NCBI RefSeq assembly: GCF_003013475.1
Contig: NZ_PXZO01000042.1
Span: 1 to 64,000, forward strand
Direction: 5' to 3'
DNA length: 64,000 nucleotides
From: Brevibacillus porteri
Lineage (GTDB): Bacteria > Bacillota > Bacilli > Brevibacillales > Brevibacillaceae
Shown: piece after piece, positions 33,365-42,889 of the stretch
Position numbering within the stretch: the first letter of the stretch is position 1
Layout of the letters: the number at the start of each line of letters is the position of its first letter
The notes under the pieces: generated by a model
Database searches by the model: none
What the model was told of the DNA's origin: nothing
The model's input: only the letters and a program-made list of their open reading frames with translations
Position numbers and translations under genes: made by a program

Positions 33365-35251
33365 TTAAAATGGCAGCCCAAAGCCTTTTTTGTTCTTCTT
33401 TCGGGCTTCTTTTTTCAATCTCGCTTCGACGTCCTGCGGCGTTTCTCGCGTACCCCAAGTAGATTTCCAGAATGTCACCCATGCCACAGGCATCTGCCAT
33501 AATAGCACCAGCTCATAAAACACACAAAAGACAATCCCGAAAACCCACAGCTTGCTTCTACGGAAAAACAGATGGGCCAAGCTCATTAAGAGCGCCATCA
33601 GCAGCAAGCCCATTAAAAACGTACCTGGGAAAATATGATGAACGAGCGGAACGTATACGAGGTTGTACAGTACAATGACGGGAGCAGCAATAGGAACAAT
33701 CAGACCAATGTAAAAGAAGATCGCCATAAATGGCTCCTTGCGCCAAATAAAGCCGCTGGCACGCAAAGATTCCCTCAACCACGAACGCTTCCAGCGCATC
33801 TGCTGCTTCAAAAATATGTTCATATCTGACGGCACAATCGTCGAGCAAATCGCAGAATCCTGATAGCCAGTCCGATGTGTTCGCAAAATAAAGTTGGTCA
33901 TGCTTCGGTCATCGCCAAAAGTGGCGGGCTGCCCGAGAAACTTCTGATTCAGCCATGCTTCCGAATGCTGCAAAATCAATTCCTTGCGATAGCAAGACAA
34001 CGGTCCAGACAAGCAAGTGACACTGTCAAACCACGATTCAGCCGCCTTCATGATGCGAAAAGCAATGTAGTAACGAACCGTTTGCAGCTTGGTGATCGCG
34101 TTGGTGAACTTGTTTTCCACATCCGTACGCCCTGCGACACCCCCCATTTTCGGATCTTGGAAGGGCTGTACGAGGTTGCGAATCGCAGTCGGTTCCAAAA
34201 AGCTGTCTGAATCAACGAAGACAACCAAATCGTGCTTGGCCATTTCCACACCTTTTACCAAAGCGACCCGTTTCCCGCCGTTTTCAGGAAGAATGTACAT
34301 CTTCACGCGTTCGCGGGTCATATAGCGCTCGGCCTCGTTATGAATCATATCGATGACCTTTTGAATCTCTTCTGCTGATCGGTCCGTCGAGCGGTCGTCT
34401 ACCACGATGACCTCCAGCTTATCAATCGGGTAGTTCTGATTCACACAACTCAAAATCGTTCGGTGTATCCACTGCTCTTCGTTGAAGCACGGAATAATGA
34501 TGCTCACGCCCGGTGTATAGTCCGGATTGACGGGAACCTCCCGATAAAGAGCACCGAATAAATACCGTGTCAGCAAAAAGGCAGCGGCAATCAAGCTGTA
34601 CAAATACAAGTAAATGTTGTATTTGAAATAAATCACGCTCTCCGCGCGCATGAGCACGATAAACGCCGCAGCGAAAAACAGGGAAGCACTTGCGATATAA
34701 ATGGCGTATCCCCAGCGCTTTTTGCGAAAATACTCGGTCAGCGGTTTGGAAAACTCGAAGGCGAGCATGAACTTCTGACACCCGTCCTCTTCCTCCGTAA
34801 ACCGGCGAACGACAGTTGCATCCAGCTTCACCGTTGACTCATAGCCTTCTGGCATTGTGCCTGGCGGGATTGTGCAATGGATCATAAACACTTGTCCCAC
34901 CTGGATGTCTTCCCTCTCCGAATCTAGTTCAACTAATAGGCCAGTCGAAGAAATGTCGACGGCTCTTGCCTTCATTCCATCCTTGACCCGCTGTTTCTTG
35001 GTTAATAGCGTCACCGGGAAATCTGCCATATAGCGCAGACTCAGCATCCGAATTCGATTCAGGTATTCCGGGTCCTCCAGCTTTCCTGGCTCATTCGTAT
35101 CTTTCGTACCGCGGCGATCCACTTGGACACGAATTTTCTCCGGGTCTGGCACATTCGATAGCACGCGCCTCTCCGTTTTGGAAACCGTCAGTACTTCTTC
35201 GATTTTCTCTTTCTTTTTAGGCTTTACTTTCTCTATCAACTGTTTCATCAC
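33365..35251 (-). CDS. PilZ-domain/GT2 processive glycosyltransferase (polysaccharide synthase)
   Basis: A 628-residue synthase. The N-terminal region (about 60-170) is PilZ-like with DISSTG at 99-104 (DxSxxG). The arginine motif is altered, R68-x4-R73 instead of RxxxR. Two helices follow (about 181-235), then a GT2 domain with DDRSTD at 285-290, a DSDS donor site, and QQMRWKRSW (QxxRW), and finally three or four helices. QxxRW marks processive cellulose/hyaluronan/alginate-type synthases. The product cannot be told, but a uronate or N-acetylhexosamine polymer fits the adjacent dehydrogenase and deacetylases. c-di-GMP activation is inferred. Confidence 0.82.
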   Translation of the reverse strand: MMKQLIEKVKPKKKEKIEEVLTVSKTERRVLSNVPDPEKIRVQVDRRGTKDTNEPGKLEDPEYLNRIRMLSLRYMADFPVTLLTKKQRVKDGMKARAVDISSTGLLVELDSEREDIQVGQVFMIHCTIPPGTMPEGYESTVKLDATVVRRFTEEEDGCQKFMLAFEFSKPLTEYFRKKRWGYAIYIASASLFFAAAFIVLMRAESVIYFKYNIYLYLYSLIAAAFLLTRYLFGALYREVPVNPDYTPGVSIIIPCFNEEQWIHRTILSCVNQNYPIDKLEVIVVDDRSTDRSAEEIQKVIDMIHNEAERYMTRERVKMYILPENGGKRVALVKGVEMAKHDLVVFVDSDSFLEPTAIRNLVQPFQDPKMGGVAGRTDVENKFTNAITKLQTVRYYIAFRIMKAAESWFDSVTCLSGPLSCYRKELILQHSEAWLNQKFLGQPATFGDDRSMTNFILRTHRTGYQDSAICSTIVPSDMNIFLKQQMRWKRSWLRESLRASGFIWRKEPFMAIFFYIGLIVPIAAPVIVLYNLVYVPLVHHIFPGTFLMGLLLMALLMSLAHLFFRRSKLWVFGIVFCVFYELVLLWQMPVAWVTFWKSTWGTRETPQDVEARLKKEARKKNKKGFGLPF

Positions 35252-35274
35252 TGTCGCTCTCTCCCCTCCACTGC

Positions 35275-36588
35275 CTACAAGCTCCAGTAATGAAATCCAC
35301 TGTTTTCAAAGTCAGCTTTGGAATAAGTCTCTTTTATATCAATCATGATTTTTGCTTCATTCTTGCCGTACATCGCGGCATAATCAGCGACTTCCATCTG
35401 GGCAAAGGGAGCATGCGGTACCGCTACAACCACAATGTCCAAGTCGTGGAGAGCCTTCATCTCTGACAGCTCGATGCCGTATTCCGCGTATGCCTCCCGA
35501 GGATTCACCATCGGGTCTACAACCAGTGGGTTGATCCCGTACTCCCTCAGTTCCTCAATGATATCCGTCACCTTGGTATTTCTGATATCCGCACAATCCT
35601 CTTTGTAGGACAGTCCGAGTATACCAATCCGTACATCCTTGAGGTCAAGCTTCGAGCGAACAGCCATTTTAATGATTTGTTGGGCGACATATTTCCCCAT
35701 GCCATCGTTAATGTGTCTGGCCGCCAAAATAATGCGGGAGCGGTAGCCGCTGTCTTCTGCTTTGTACGTTAAATAGTAAGGATCGATACCGATGCAATGC
35801 CCGCCGACCAAGCCCGGTGAAAAAGGGAGGAAGTTCCACTTGGTTCCTGCCGCTTGCAATACTGCTTTTGTCGGAATATCCATCTGATTGAACAGCATCG
35901 CCAGCTCATTCATAAACGCAATATTGACATCCCGCTGCGCATTTTCAATGACTTTTGCCGCTTCCGCTACCTTGATGCTTTCTGCTCGATAAACGCCTGC
36001 CTTGATCACGAGCTCGTAGACGCTTGCTACGATTCCCAGTGTTTCTTCATCCATCCCCGATACGATCTTGACGATGTTTTCCAAGCGATTTACCTTGTCT
36101 CCCGGGTTGATGCGTTCAGGTGAATAGCCGATCTTGAAGTCTATGCCACAAAGCAAGCCGGATTCCGCCTCCAGGATTGGCACGCAAACCTCTTCGGTTG
36201 CCCCAGGATAAACAGTCGATTCAAATACGACGATTGCCCCTTTTCGCAACTGTCTGCCCACCATGCGGGATGCGCTTTCTACATATTTCAGGTCGGGGAC
36301 ATTCCCACTTTTGACCGGGGTAGGCACTGCCACGATAAAAAATCGTGCTTCCTGCAATCTATTTTCATCTAAAGTGAATTCAATAGTAGCGTCACTCGTC
36401 AGCTCCTGATCCACGTCAGCATCATGAAAGTTTCCCTTTTGATAGGCTACTACTTTCTCTTGGTTTACATCGAATCCAATCACAGAAGTACGTTTGGACA
36501 GTGCCATCGCAATCGGCAAGCCTACGTACCCAAGACCGACGACAGCAATTTTTTCTTCCCTCTCCACAATCCCTTCGTACAAATTCAT
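35275..36588 (-). CDS. UDP-N-acetylhexosamine/UDP-sugar 6-dehydrogenase (WbpA/VipA type)
   Basis: A 437-residue nucleotide-sugar dehydrogenase: NAD site VVGLGYVGLPIA, FESTVYPGATEE, the substrate Lys/Asn helix EAAKVIENAQRDVNIAFMNELA, and catalytic Cys 265 in GGHCIGIDPYYL. The sequence is closer to WbpA/TviB (UDP-GlcNAc or UDP-GalNAc to uronate) than to TuaD/Ugd. It supplies the acidic sugar nucleotide for the PilZ-GT2 synthase encoded 24 nt downstream. Confidence 0.87.
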   Translation of the reverse strand: MNLYEGIVEREEKIAVVGLGYVGLPIAMALSKRTSVIGFDVNQEKVVAYQKGNFHDADVDQELTSDATIEFTLDENRLQEARFFIVAVPTPVKSGNVPDLKYVESASRMVGRQLRKGAIVVFESTVYPGATEEVCVPILEAESGLLCGIDFKIGYSPERINPGDKVNRLENIVKIVSGMDEETLGIVASVYELVIKAGVYRAESIKVAEAAKVIENAQRDVNIAFMNELAMLFNQMDIPTKAVLQAAGTKWNFLPFSPGLVGGHCIGIDPYYLTYKAEDSGYRSRIILAARHINDGMGKYVAQQIIKMAVRSKLDLKDVRIGILGLSYKEDCADIRNTKVTDIIEELREYGINPLVVDPMVNPREAYAEYGIELSEMKALHDLDIVVVAVPHAPFAQMEVADYAAMYGKNEAKIMIDIKETYSKADFENSGFHYWSL

Positions 36589-36621
36589 AAGCCGGCTCCC
36601 TCTCCCTGTTCTATTTTGGCT

Positions 36622-38076
36622 TTATTGGCCAAACATCTCTGTCATGGGTACAAGCGTGTATCCTTTGGTTCTAAGCTGATCAATTACGGTTGGTAGCGCC
36701 TCGATTGTGTGAATGTCATCGAGCATGTGCAGCAGAATCACGCTTCCGCTCCGCGTCTGCTCCATAATTGCTTTGACGATATCGTCCGCACTCCGTTTCT
36801 TGTCGTAATCGGACGGCGTCACATCATAAATCGTAATGTCCTCGTAGCCCGTCGCTGCAATCGCCTTGAGTGTCTGTTCGTCAAACGCCCCAGTTGGTGG
36901 TCTGAAATACATCGTCGGCTTCTGCTGAATCGCTTCGGTAATAATCTGATGGGCTTTGACAATCTCTTTTTGCAATTCTTCCGGCGCAATTTTGGTATTC
37001 ACCGGATGAGAATAGGTGTGGTTGGCTACATCATGTCCCGCTTCCGCAATCGCTCTCGCCAAGTTTGGATTTCGCTCTACACCATCTGCGCGAAGGAAAA
37101 ATGAAGCCTTTACTCCTTTTTTGTCCAGGATATCGAGAATCTTCGTAACTGTTTGATCCGTACCCCAATCATCGAAGGACAGGGCGACCATCTTCTTGTC
37201 CGTTTCTTTTCGATAGATGAGATTTGGCTTGGACTCGTGATAGGCCGCATTCATTTTTGCTGCATCAAAACCCGGTATTTCTTGCAGCGGCTTTCGCTCC
37301 CCGCCTTGTGCAATCAACTCGTGCAATGGGACGAATCTGTAACCGACATCAGTAGCAGCCTCTGCCAGTAGCCGGATGTTTTCTACGACAGACTTGTTCT
37401 CCTCCGTGTCCATCGCGATGATGCCGCCGCGATTCATGTATTTTCTTAAGTAATGATTTTTTTGCTCCTCCGTCTCTTTTTGCCAATTGTGCAGAAATAA
37501 ACTGGAGGACACGACCGCTTCTTGTCCATTGTGAGCAGCTACCAATCGAAGATCGTCGGAGTAATCGCCCGACTTCGTTCTGATATATCGCGGTGTCTTG
37601 TCGGTCTCTCTTTTGATGACCTCATTAGCCAATTTGATATCTTCGTACATTTTCTCGTAAGATTGACCCTGCAAATCTGACTGGTTCAACGTGTTGTTTT
37701 CAATATCGTGACCTCTGGCGACAATTTGTCGCGCAATGTCCGGCTCTTCCGCTACCCTCATGCCTGGCAAGAAAAAAGCTGCTTTGATGTGATACTTGTC
37801 CAGTTCATCCAGCAGTTTTTTCATCGTGTCTTTATCTGCCATCCCATTAAAAGTAAGAGCAAGCTGTCTTTGCGTCGTGTAGACCATGGACACGCCCTTG
37901 CTCTTCTCCCCTTGGTAACGCTCGATTTTTTCAGGTTTGACTGGCTGTAAGTTGTTATCTGTGCTGCTGTCACTCCCCTGAAACGGTGAACAGCCTGCCA
38001 ACAATGCCAATATCGCGACAAGGGAGATCCAGTGAAAGAATCGGAACTCACTGACCCCTTTCTTATAACTAATCAT
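36622..38076 (-). CDS. lipoprotein with two polysaccharide-deacetylase domains, the first degenerate
   Basis: A 484-residue lipoprotein (lipobox LLAGC). The first NodB-like domain (about 50-255) has TFNG in place of TFDDG and ENNTLNQ in place of the zinc-binding HxxxH, so it has probably lost activity. The second (about 290-480) has SFDDWG, NHTYSHP and RPPTGAFD, the full metal and catalytic set. It would remove N-acetyl groups from surface polysaccharide. The ATG at 38076 has AAAGGGG 6 nt upstream. It is the first gene of the exopolysaccharide operon. Confidence 0.82.
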   Translation of the reverse strand: MISYKKGVSEFRFFHWISLVAILALLAGCSPFQGSDSSTDNNLQPVKPEKIERYQGEKSKGVSMVYTTQRQLALTFNGMADKDTMKKLLDELDKYHIKAAFFLPGMRVAEEPDIARQIVARGHDIENNTLNQSDLQGQSYEKMYEDIKLANEVIKRETDKTPRYIRTKSGDYSDDLRLVAAHNGQEAVVSSSLFLHNWQKETEEQKNHYLRKYMNRGGIIAMDTEENKSVVENIRLLAEAATDVGYRFVPLHELIAQGGERKPLQEIPGFDAAKMNAAYHESKPNLIYRKETDKKMVALSFDDWGTDQTVTKILDILDKKGVKASFFLRADGVERNPNLARAIAEAGHDVANHTYSHPVNTKIAPEELQKEIVKAHQIITEAIQQKPTMYFRPPTGAFDEQTLKAIAATGYEDITIYDVTPSDYDKKRSADDIVKAIMEQTRSGSVILLHMLDDIHTIEALPTVIDQLRTKGYTLVPMTEMFGQ

Positions 38077-38236
38077 GATTGTCCCCTTTTCGTGTAAGAA
38101 ATGCCCTTTACGCATAAAAAAACGACTATTTCATCTGCGTAACAAGTAAGTGTAATCAAACACTTTTTGCACAGAAATGAACATAGTCTGCCTCTATACG
38201 CTAGACTAACATAACTACTTATGCCAAACAACTATA

Positions 38237-38249
38237 TGAAACGGTTTCA
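38237..38249. promoter_or_regulatory. LacI/CcpA-type operator before the exopolysaccharide operon
   Basis: tgaaacggtttca is a 6-1-6 palindrome resembling cre sites but one base shorter than the usual 14-bp form. It lies about 160 nt upstream of the first gene of the operon. A LacI-family regulator could bind here. Confidence 0.4.
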
Positions 38250-38301
38250 ATTATGACAGTTTATGGAAATATTTTGAATTTCCTACAGGACGCCATTAAC
38301 G

Positions 38302-38326
38302 AAAAAAGACGAGCCTCATCAGGCCC
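38302..38326 (-). terminator. terminator of the gab operon
   Basis: On the minus strand GGGCCT, loop GATG, AGGCTC, then GTCTTTTTT. It lies 12 nt after the aldehyde dehydrogenase gene. Confidence 0.65.
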
Positions 38327-38337
38327 GCCATTCGCTG

Positions 38338-39762
38338 TTACAGTTTGATCGCGATTAATTTTAGTTCCGTTAATTCCTCGACCGCATACTTGATCCCCTC
38401 GCGGCCAAAGCCACTGTCTTTTACCCCGCCATACGGCATGTTGTCCACGCGGAACGTCGGAATGTCGTTGATCATCACGCCCCCGACCTCCAGCTCTTCC
38501 GCTGCGCGCATAGCCGCGTGAATGTCACTCGTATAGATGCCTGCCTGCAAGCCGAATCGGGAGTCATTTACCGCCTCAATCGCTTCGTCCATCGTCTCAA
38601 ACGGTGTAACGACTACGATTGGACCGAATACCTCTTGGCAGGAGACGGCAACATGTGCGCCTACATTGGTCAGAATCGTAGGGGCAAAGAGGTTGTCACT
38701 GACAGGCTTTCCACCAGTAACTACATGTGCGCCTGCTTCTACTGCTTCCTCTACCCATGCTCCCATGCGTTCATGATCCTTGGTGGAGATCACAGAGGAC
38801 ATGTCTGTCTCTTCGTTCAGCGGATCACCCAGCACGAGCTTTTCTGTGCCAGCCTTAAACTTCTCCAGGAACTCTTCGTACTTGCTCTGGTGAATATAAA
38901 CGCGTTGCAGCGAGATACACACTTGACCACTAAAGGAGAAGGCACCCGTCACGCAACGATCAATCAACGCTTGCGTGATTTCCACGTTGTGGTCGATGAT
39001 TACTGCGGAGTTGGAGCCAAGCTCCAAGGTTACGCGCTTGAGTCCCGCTTTGTTTTTCATCGCGATTCCAACCGCAGGACTTCCGGTAAATGTAATCGCG
39101 GCAATTCGACTGTCACTGACCAGCTTTTCGCCTACGACCGCGCCTTTTCCAGGCAAAATATTGAGCGCTCCTGCAGGCAAGCCCGCCTCCGCGAAAATAT
39201 CGGCCAGGATCAGCGAGCTAAGCGGCGTCTGACTTGCTGGCTTCAGTACGACGGTATTTCCTGCGGCAATGGCAGGCCCGACCTTGTGTGCTACGAGATT
39301 GAATGGAAAGTTAAAAGGCGTGATCGCGCCGACTACGCCGATCGGCTTGCGTACCGTAAAAGCAAGACGTCCTTCACCACCCGGTGCTGCATCGAGCGGC
39401 ACCGTCTCTCCGTGGATACGCTTCGCTTCTTCTGCTGCGAACTTGTAGGTCTGAATCGTCCGAGCAATTTCTACACGACCTGTGCGAAGTGGCTTGGCGG
39501 CTTCTTGTGCGAGGATGACCGCCAGTTCCTCCTTGCGTGCTTCCATAATCGCAGCGGCACCCTCCAGTATCAAAGCACGCTGATTGGCTGGCATTTTTGC
39601 CATGACTTTGGTTGTTGCTTTGGCCGCCTTAATTGCCTCGTCGACGTCATGATCGTCTGCCTGAGCGATTTCAGCCACCAGTTCCCCAGAATACGGGGAG
39701 TAGAGTGGTGCGTATTCTTTTGCTTCTTTCCATTGTCCGTTGATGTAGAGATGCTTTTTCAT
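38338..39762 (-). CDS. gabD: NAD(P)-dependent aldehyde dehydrogenase (probable succinate-semialdehyde dehydrogenase)
   Basis: A 474-residue aldehyde dehydrogenase with the NAD-binding FTGSPAVG, general-base Glu in LELGSNS, and catalytic Cys in FSGQVCISLQR. By sequence flavour it is nearer the lactaldehyde/phosphonoacetaldehyde group than classic GabD, but it directly follows a GABA aminotransferase gene, so succinate semialdehyde is the likely substrate. Under the same sigma-54 promoter as gabT (26 nt gap). Confidence 0.78.
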   Translation of the reverse strand: MKKHLYINGQWKEAKEYAPLYSPYSGELVAEIAQADDHDVDEAIKAAKATTKVMAKMPANQRALILEGAAAIMEARKEELAVILAQEAAKPLRTGRVEIARTIQTYKFAAEEAKRIHGETVPLDAAPGGEGRLAFTVRKPIGVVGAITPFNFPFNLVAHKVGPAIAAGNTVVLKPASQTPLSSLILADIFAEAGLPAGALNILPGKGAVVGEKLVSDSRIAAITFTGSPAVGIAMKNKAGLKRVTLELGSNSAVIIDHNVEITQALIDRCVTGAFSFSGQVCISLQRVYIHQSKYEEFLEKFKAGTEKLVLGDPLNEETDMSSVISTKDHERMGAWVEEAVEAGAHVVTGGKPVSDNLFAPTILTNVGAHVAVSCQEVFGPIVVVTPFETMDEAIEAVNDSRFGLQAGIYTSDIHAAMRAAEELEVGGVMINDIPTFRVDNMPYGGVKDSGFGREGIKYAVEELTELKLIAIKL

Positions 39763-39788
39763 GAGTATGGAGAACCCCCTCGGGCGTT

Positions 39789-41138
39789 TTAGTTCGTCAC
39801 GTATTGGCTTTTCAGAACATCCGTCATAATGTCCAGTGCCTCTTCCAGTTGCTCATCTGTAATAACCAGTGGAGACAGGAAGCGCAGTACGTTGCTGTGG
39901 ACGCCAGCAGAAAGCATGATGACGCCAGACTCGTAGCAGCCTTTGGTCAAGCCAGCAACGAGCTCTTTCGCTGGTTGTTTGGTTGTTGGATCGATAAATT
40001 CTACAGCGCACATCGCACCCAATCCGCGCACCTCTGCGATCACAGGGAACTCTTTTTGCAACGCGTGGAAATGCGCCTTGATTTTGTCCCCGATCACCTG
40101 CGCACGACCAGACAGGTCTTCGCGCTCCATTTTCTCAATGACTGCCAATGCCGCTACGCAGCCAAGCGGACTTCCCCCATAGGTACCGCCGATCTCACCT
40201 GGGTTTGGCGCGTCCATGATTTCGGCGCGTCCCGTAACCGCAGAAATAGGCAAGCCTGCCGCGATTGATTTGGACATGGTGATGATATCTGGCTCGATAC
40301 CGAAATGGGTAGAGGCAAACATGGCGCCAGTGCGACCGAAGCCTGTTTGAATCTCATCAGAAATAAATAGGATTTGATGCTTTTTACAAATGTGATAGAC
40401 ACCTTGAACGAAGGACACAGGCGGGACGATAAAGCCGCCTTCTCCCTGAATCGGTTCCATAATCACGGCAGCTACTTCTTCCGGTGCAACCTCAGTCAAG
40501 AGGAAGTCCTCGAACTGACGCACGCAGAATTGCGCGTATTCATCATCTGTCATGGATTCCGGCTTGTTCAATGGATACGGGAATTGCGCTTTATACGTAG
40601 CTGGAGCGAATGGACCCATCTGGAATTTGTACGGCTTCACCTTGGATGTCAGTGACATGCCCAGAAGCGTACGACCATGGAAGCCGCGGCTAAAGGAAAT
40701 GATGCCTGGGCGTCCTGTGTATTTGCGGGCGATTTTCACCGCGTTCTCTACTGCCTCTGCCCCGCTGTTTGCGAGCATCGTCTTCTTTTCAAAGCTGCCT
40801 GGCGTGATTTCCGTCAGCTTCTCAGCCAAGGCCACATATGGCTCATACATCCCTACATGGAAGCAAGGATGAATGTATTTGTCCAGCTGCGCTTTTAGTG
40901 CCTCAACTACTTCCGGTGGGCAGTGTCCGGCATTCAAAGTACCGATCGCTCCGGCAAAATCGATGTACGTATTGCCATCTACATCCGTAACCAATGCACC
41001 TGAAGCTGACTCTACAAAAACAGGGGTATTGTTGCCGACACCTTTTGGAACGAACTGCTTTCTTTTTTCAATCAAGGCCGCTCCCTTTGGACCTGGCACA
41101 CCAGCAGCTACGTTTACAAATTGACGTTGTTTGGACAT
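39789..41138 (-). CDS. gabT: 4-aminobutyrate aminotransferase
   Basis: A 449-residue class-III PLP aminotransferase. DEIQTGFGRTG is the PLP-phosphate/Asp region and TMSKSIAAGLPISAV contains the Schiff-base Lys. GAEAVENAVKIARKYTGRPGI is also typical. The N-terminus (KGAALIEKRKQFVPKGVGNNTPVF) matches Bacillus GabT. It transfers the amino group of GABA to 2-oxoglutarate, yielding succinate semialdehyde for the next enzyme. A -24/-12 promoter lies 70 nt upstream. Confidence 0.9.
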   Translation of the reverse strand: MSKQRQFVNVAAGVPGPKGAALIEKRKQFVPKGVGNNTPVFVESASGALVTDVDGNTYIDFAGAIGTLNAGHCPPEVVEALKAQLDKYIHPCFHVGMYEPYVALAEKLTEITPGSFEKKTMLANSGAEAVENAVKIARKYTGRPGIISFSRGFHGRTLLGMSLTSKVKPYKFQMGPFAPATYKAQFPYPLNKPESMTDDEYAQFCVRQFEDFLLTEVAPEEVAAVIMEPIQGEGGFIVPPVSFVQGVYHICKKHQILFISDEIQTGFGRTGAMFASTHFGIEPDIITMSKSIAAGLPISAVTGRAEIMDAPNPGEIGGTYGGSPLGCVAALAVIEKMEREDLSGRAQVIGDKIKAHFHALQKEFPVIAEVRGLGAMCAVEFIDPTTKQPAKELVAGLTKGCYESGVIMLSAGVHSNVLRFLSPLVITDEQLEEALDIMTDVLKSQYVTN

Positions 41139-41207
41139 ATCGTTTCCTCTCCTCGTTCGAGATGGTATTAGTTGGATGGCTTGCTTGTAAACTCAACCAC
41201 GATATGT

Positions 41208-41223
41208 AGCAATACCTATGCCA
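41208..41223 (-). promoter_or_regulatory. sigma-54 promoter of gabT-gabD
   Basis: On the minus strand TGGCATAGGTATTGCT has GG and GC separated by exactly 10 nt, the invariant -24/-12 geometry. Confidence 0.85.
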
Positions 41224-41275
41224 AACGCCAGAGCTTGATGAAATCGTGTTTCCGGCACTATGGTCACATCAAATT

Positions 41276-41345
41276 ATTCAAAAATGAATCGAAAACACCA
41301 GAATGTTCGATTCATTTTTGAATAAACTATTCATTTTTGAATCAA
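41276..41345. promoter_or_regulatory. upstream activating sites of the gab operon
   Basis: Three copies of the dyad attcaaaaatgaat (or its complement) lie in 70 bp. The outer two form a 17-bp inverted repeat (41277-41293 and 41306-41322), and the third overlaps the stop codon of the activator gene. They sit 55-135 bp upstream of the sigma-54 promoter, the usual place for an enhancer-binding protein. Confidence 0.75.
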
Positions 41346-42745
41346 CTGGAACGAATCCGATATTTTTGCAGCTTCCGCACGACAGAGGGCTGGCTAATTC
41401 CGAGAAACTCCGCGATTTCCCCCGTGGTCCGGCAGTGCTCGGATGCATAGCGCAGCCATTTTTCCTCTACCTGCTCTAGTGCTTCCCGAAGCGACATCTT
41501 GGAAGTGGCCAGACTCGGCTCCATGGCTGCCTGCTCTTCCCCTGCCAACCTGATTTCCGCGGGCAGATGCTGGGAAGTGATCACATCTTCGTCCGCAGTG
41601 ACCACCATTCTCTCCAAGACGTTCTCCAGCTCTCGCACATTGCCCGGCCACTCGTACTGCATCAAGGCATGTGTCACCGCAGGTTCCAGACGCTTGTCCA
41701 TTCCGTATCGTTCATTGAGCGAGCGCACGACGCGCTTCAGGAGAGCCGCGATATCCTCTGGCCGATTTCGTAACGGCGGGACTTGGATCGGGACAACATT
41801 CAGGCGAAAATACAGGTCTTGCCGGAACTTCCCTTCCTTCACCATCTTTTCTAAATCGCGATTGGTAGCGGCAATCAAACGAAAATCCACGTCGCGGTAC
41901 TGTGTGCTCCCAACGCGTTGCAACCGTTTTTCCTGAATCACCTTCAACAGCTTGGCCTGCAAAGTCAGCGGCAGTTCCCCCAGCTCGTCCAAGAGGAGGG
42001 TCCCTTGATTCGCCATCTCGATAATCCCTTGCTTGCCCTGCTTGGCGGCCCCTGTAAACGAACCAGCCTCATAACCAAACAGCTCCGATTCCAGCAAGCC
42101 CTCCGGGATCGAGCCACAGTTGATCTCCACGAACTGCCCACCCGCACGACGACTATTGCGATGAATTTCTTTCGCGATCACGTTTTTCCCAACACCCGAT
42201 TCCCCGAGTATCAGGACAGTTGAATCAACAGCCGCGACTTTCTTGATGAGACGCTCAATGGCTTGCATCGGCTGACTCACTGCCACGAAGCCCTCCTGGT
42301 GCTTTTCGCGCAGCTCCTCAATCTCGGTTTCAAACTGCTTGAGCTGCTCTGTCAGACCCTCGTAGCGCCGTTTCAATTCCATAATTTCAGTCAGGTCATG
42401 GGAATAGCTGATGATCGAATGCATGCTGCCATCCTCGTTCCAGACGGGAAACGCCGTCACCATCAGCTTTCGACCCCCGGGTATTTCCTGCATGATCGTC
42501 TGCGGCGTCTTGGCATCCATGACTTTTCGCGTGACAGATGGAGAAAAAACCTTCCTTTTTTCCAGCTCGATGACGTTTTTGCCCAAGAGCTCTTCTTTCC
42601 CGATGCCATATATTTCATACGACGAATCGCCAACCAGCCGGATGTAGCCCTCATGATCCGTGATTAACAAATGATCGCGAGACGTTTCAACAATGGCCTC
42701 CAATACACGGCTCATCCACTTCTGTGTGCTCTCTTCTCTCATCAT
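41342..42745 (-). CDS. PAS-containing sigma-54-dependent activator (TyrR-type HTH)
   Basis: About 467 residues: an N-terminal PAS domain (LLITDHEGYIRLVGDSSYEIYG), a coiled-coil linker, an AAA+ domain with Walker A GESGVGKNV, Walker B TLLLDELGEL and R-finger region, and a C-terminal TyrR-like HTH (AEFLGISQPSVVRKLQKY). The sigma-54-contact loop is GSFTGA rather than the usual GAFTGA. It presumably activates the divergent-in-position but same-strand gabT-gabD operon in response to GABA or another ligand. The ATG at 42745 is chosen with AGAGG 10 nt upstream. Confidence 0.85.
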   Translation of the reverse strand: MMREESTQKWMSRVLEAIVETSRDHLLITDHEGYIRLVGDSSYEIYGIGKEELLGKNVIELEKRKVFSPSVTRKVMDAKTPQTIMQEIPGGRKLMVTAFPVWNEDGSMHSIISYSHDLTEIMELKRRYEGLTEQLKQFETEIEELREKHQEGFVAVSQPMQAIERLIKKVAAVDSTVLILGESGVGKNVIAKEIHRNSRRAGGQFVEINCGSIPEGLLESELFGYEAGSFTGAAKQGKQGIIEMANQGTLLLDELGELPLTLQAKLLKVIQEKRLQRVGSTQYRDVDFRLIAATNRDLEKMVKEGKFRQDLYFRLNVVPIQVPPLRNRPEDIAALLKRVVRSLNERYGMDKRLEPAVTHALMQYEWPGNVRELENVLERMVVTADEDVITSQHLPAEIRLAGEEQAAMEPSLATSKMSLREALEQVEEKWLRYASEHCRTTGEIAEFLGISQPSVVRKLQKYRIRSS

Positions 42746-42889
42746 CTCTTCGCCGCCTCTCACACGCCGTTGTGTCCGATCTATGTTTATTTTTTCATTA
42801 TAGAAAACAGCAAGAACAACGACAACCTATGAAAAATATGTAAAAATAGCGATAATAACAAGCCCTGCGAGATGGAAAGGATGGTAGGA

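Noticed and set aside
38518-39792. A 424-residue open frame opposite the aldehyde dehydrogenase gene
   Set aside because: Antisense to an intact dehydrogenase; its residues are rich in Cys and Arg as expected for a shadow frame, with no ribosome site.
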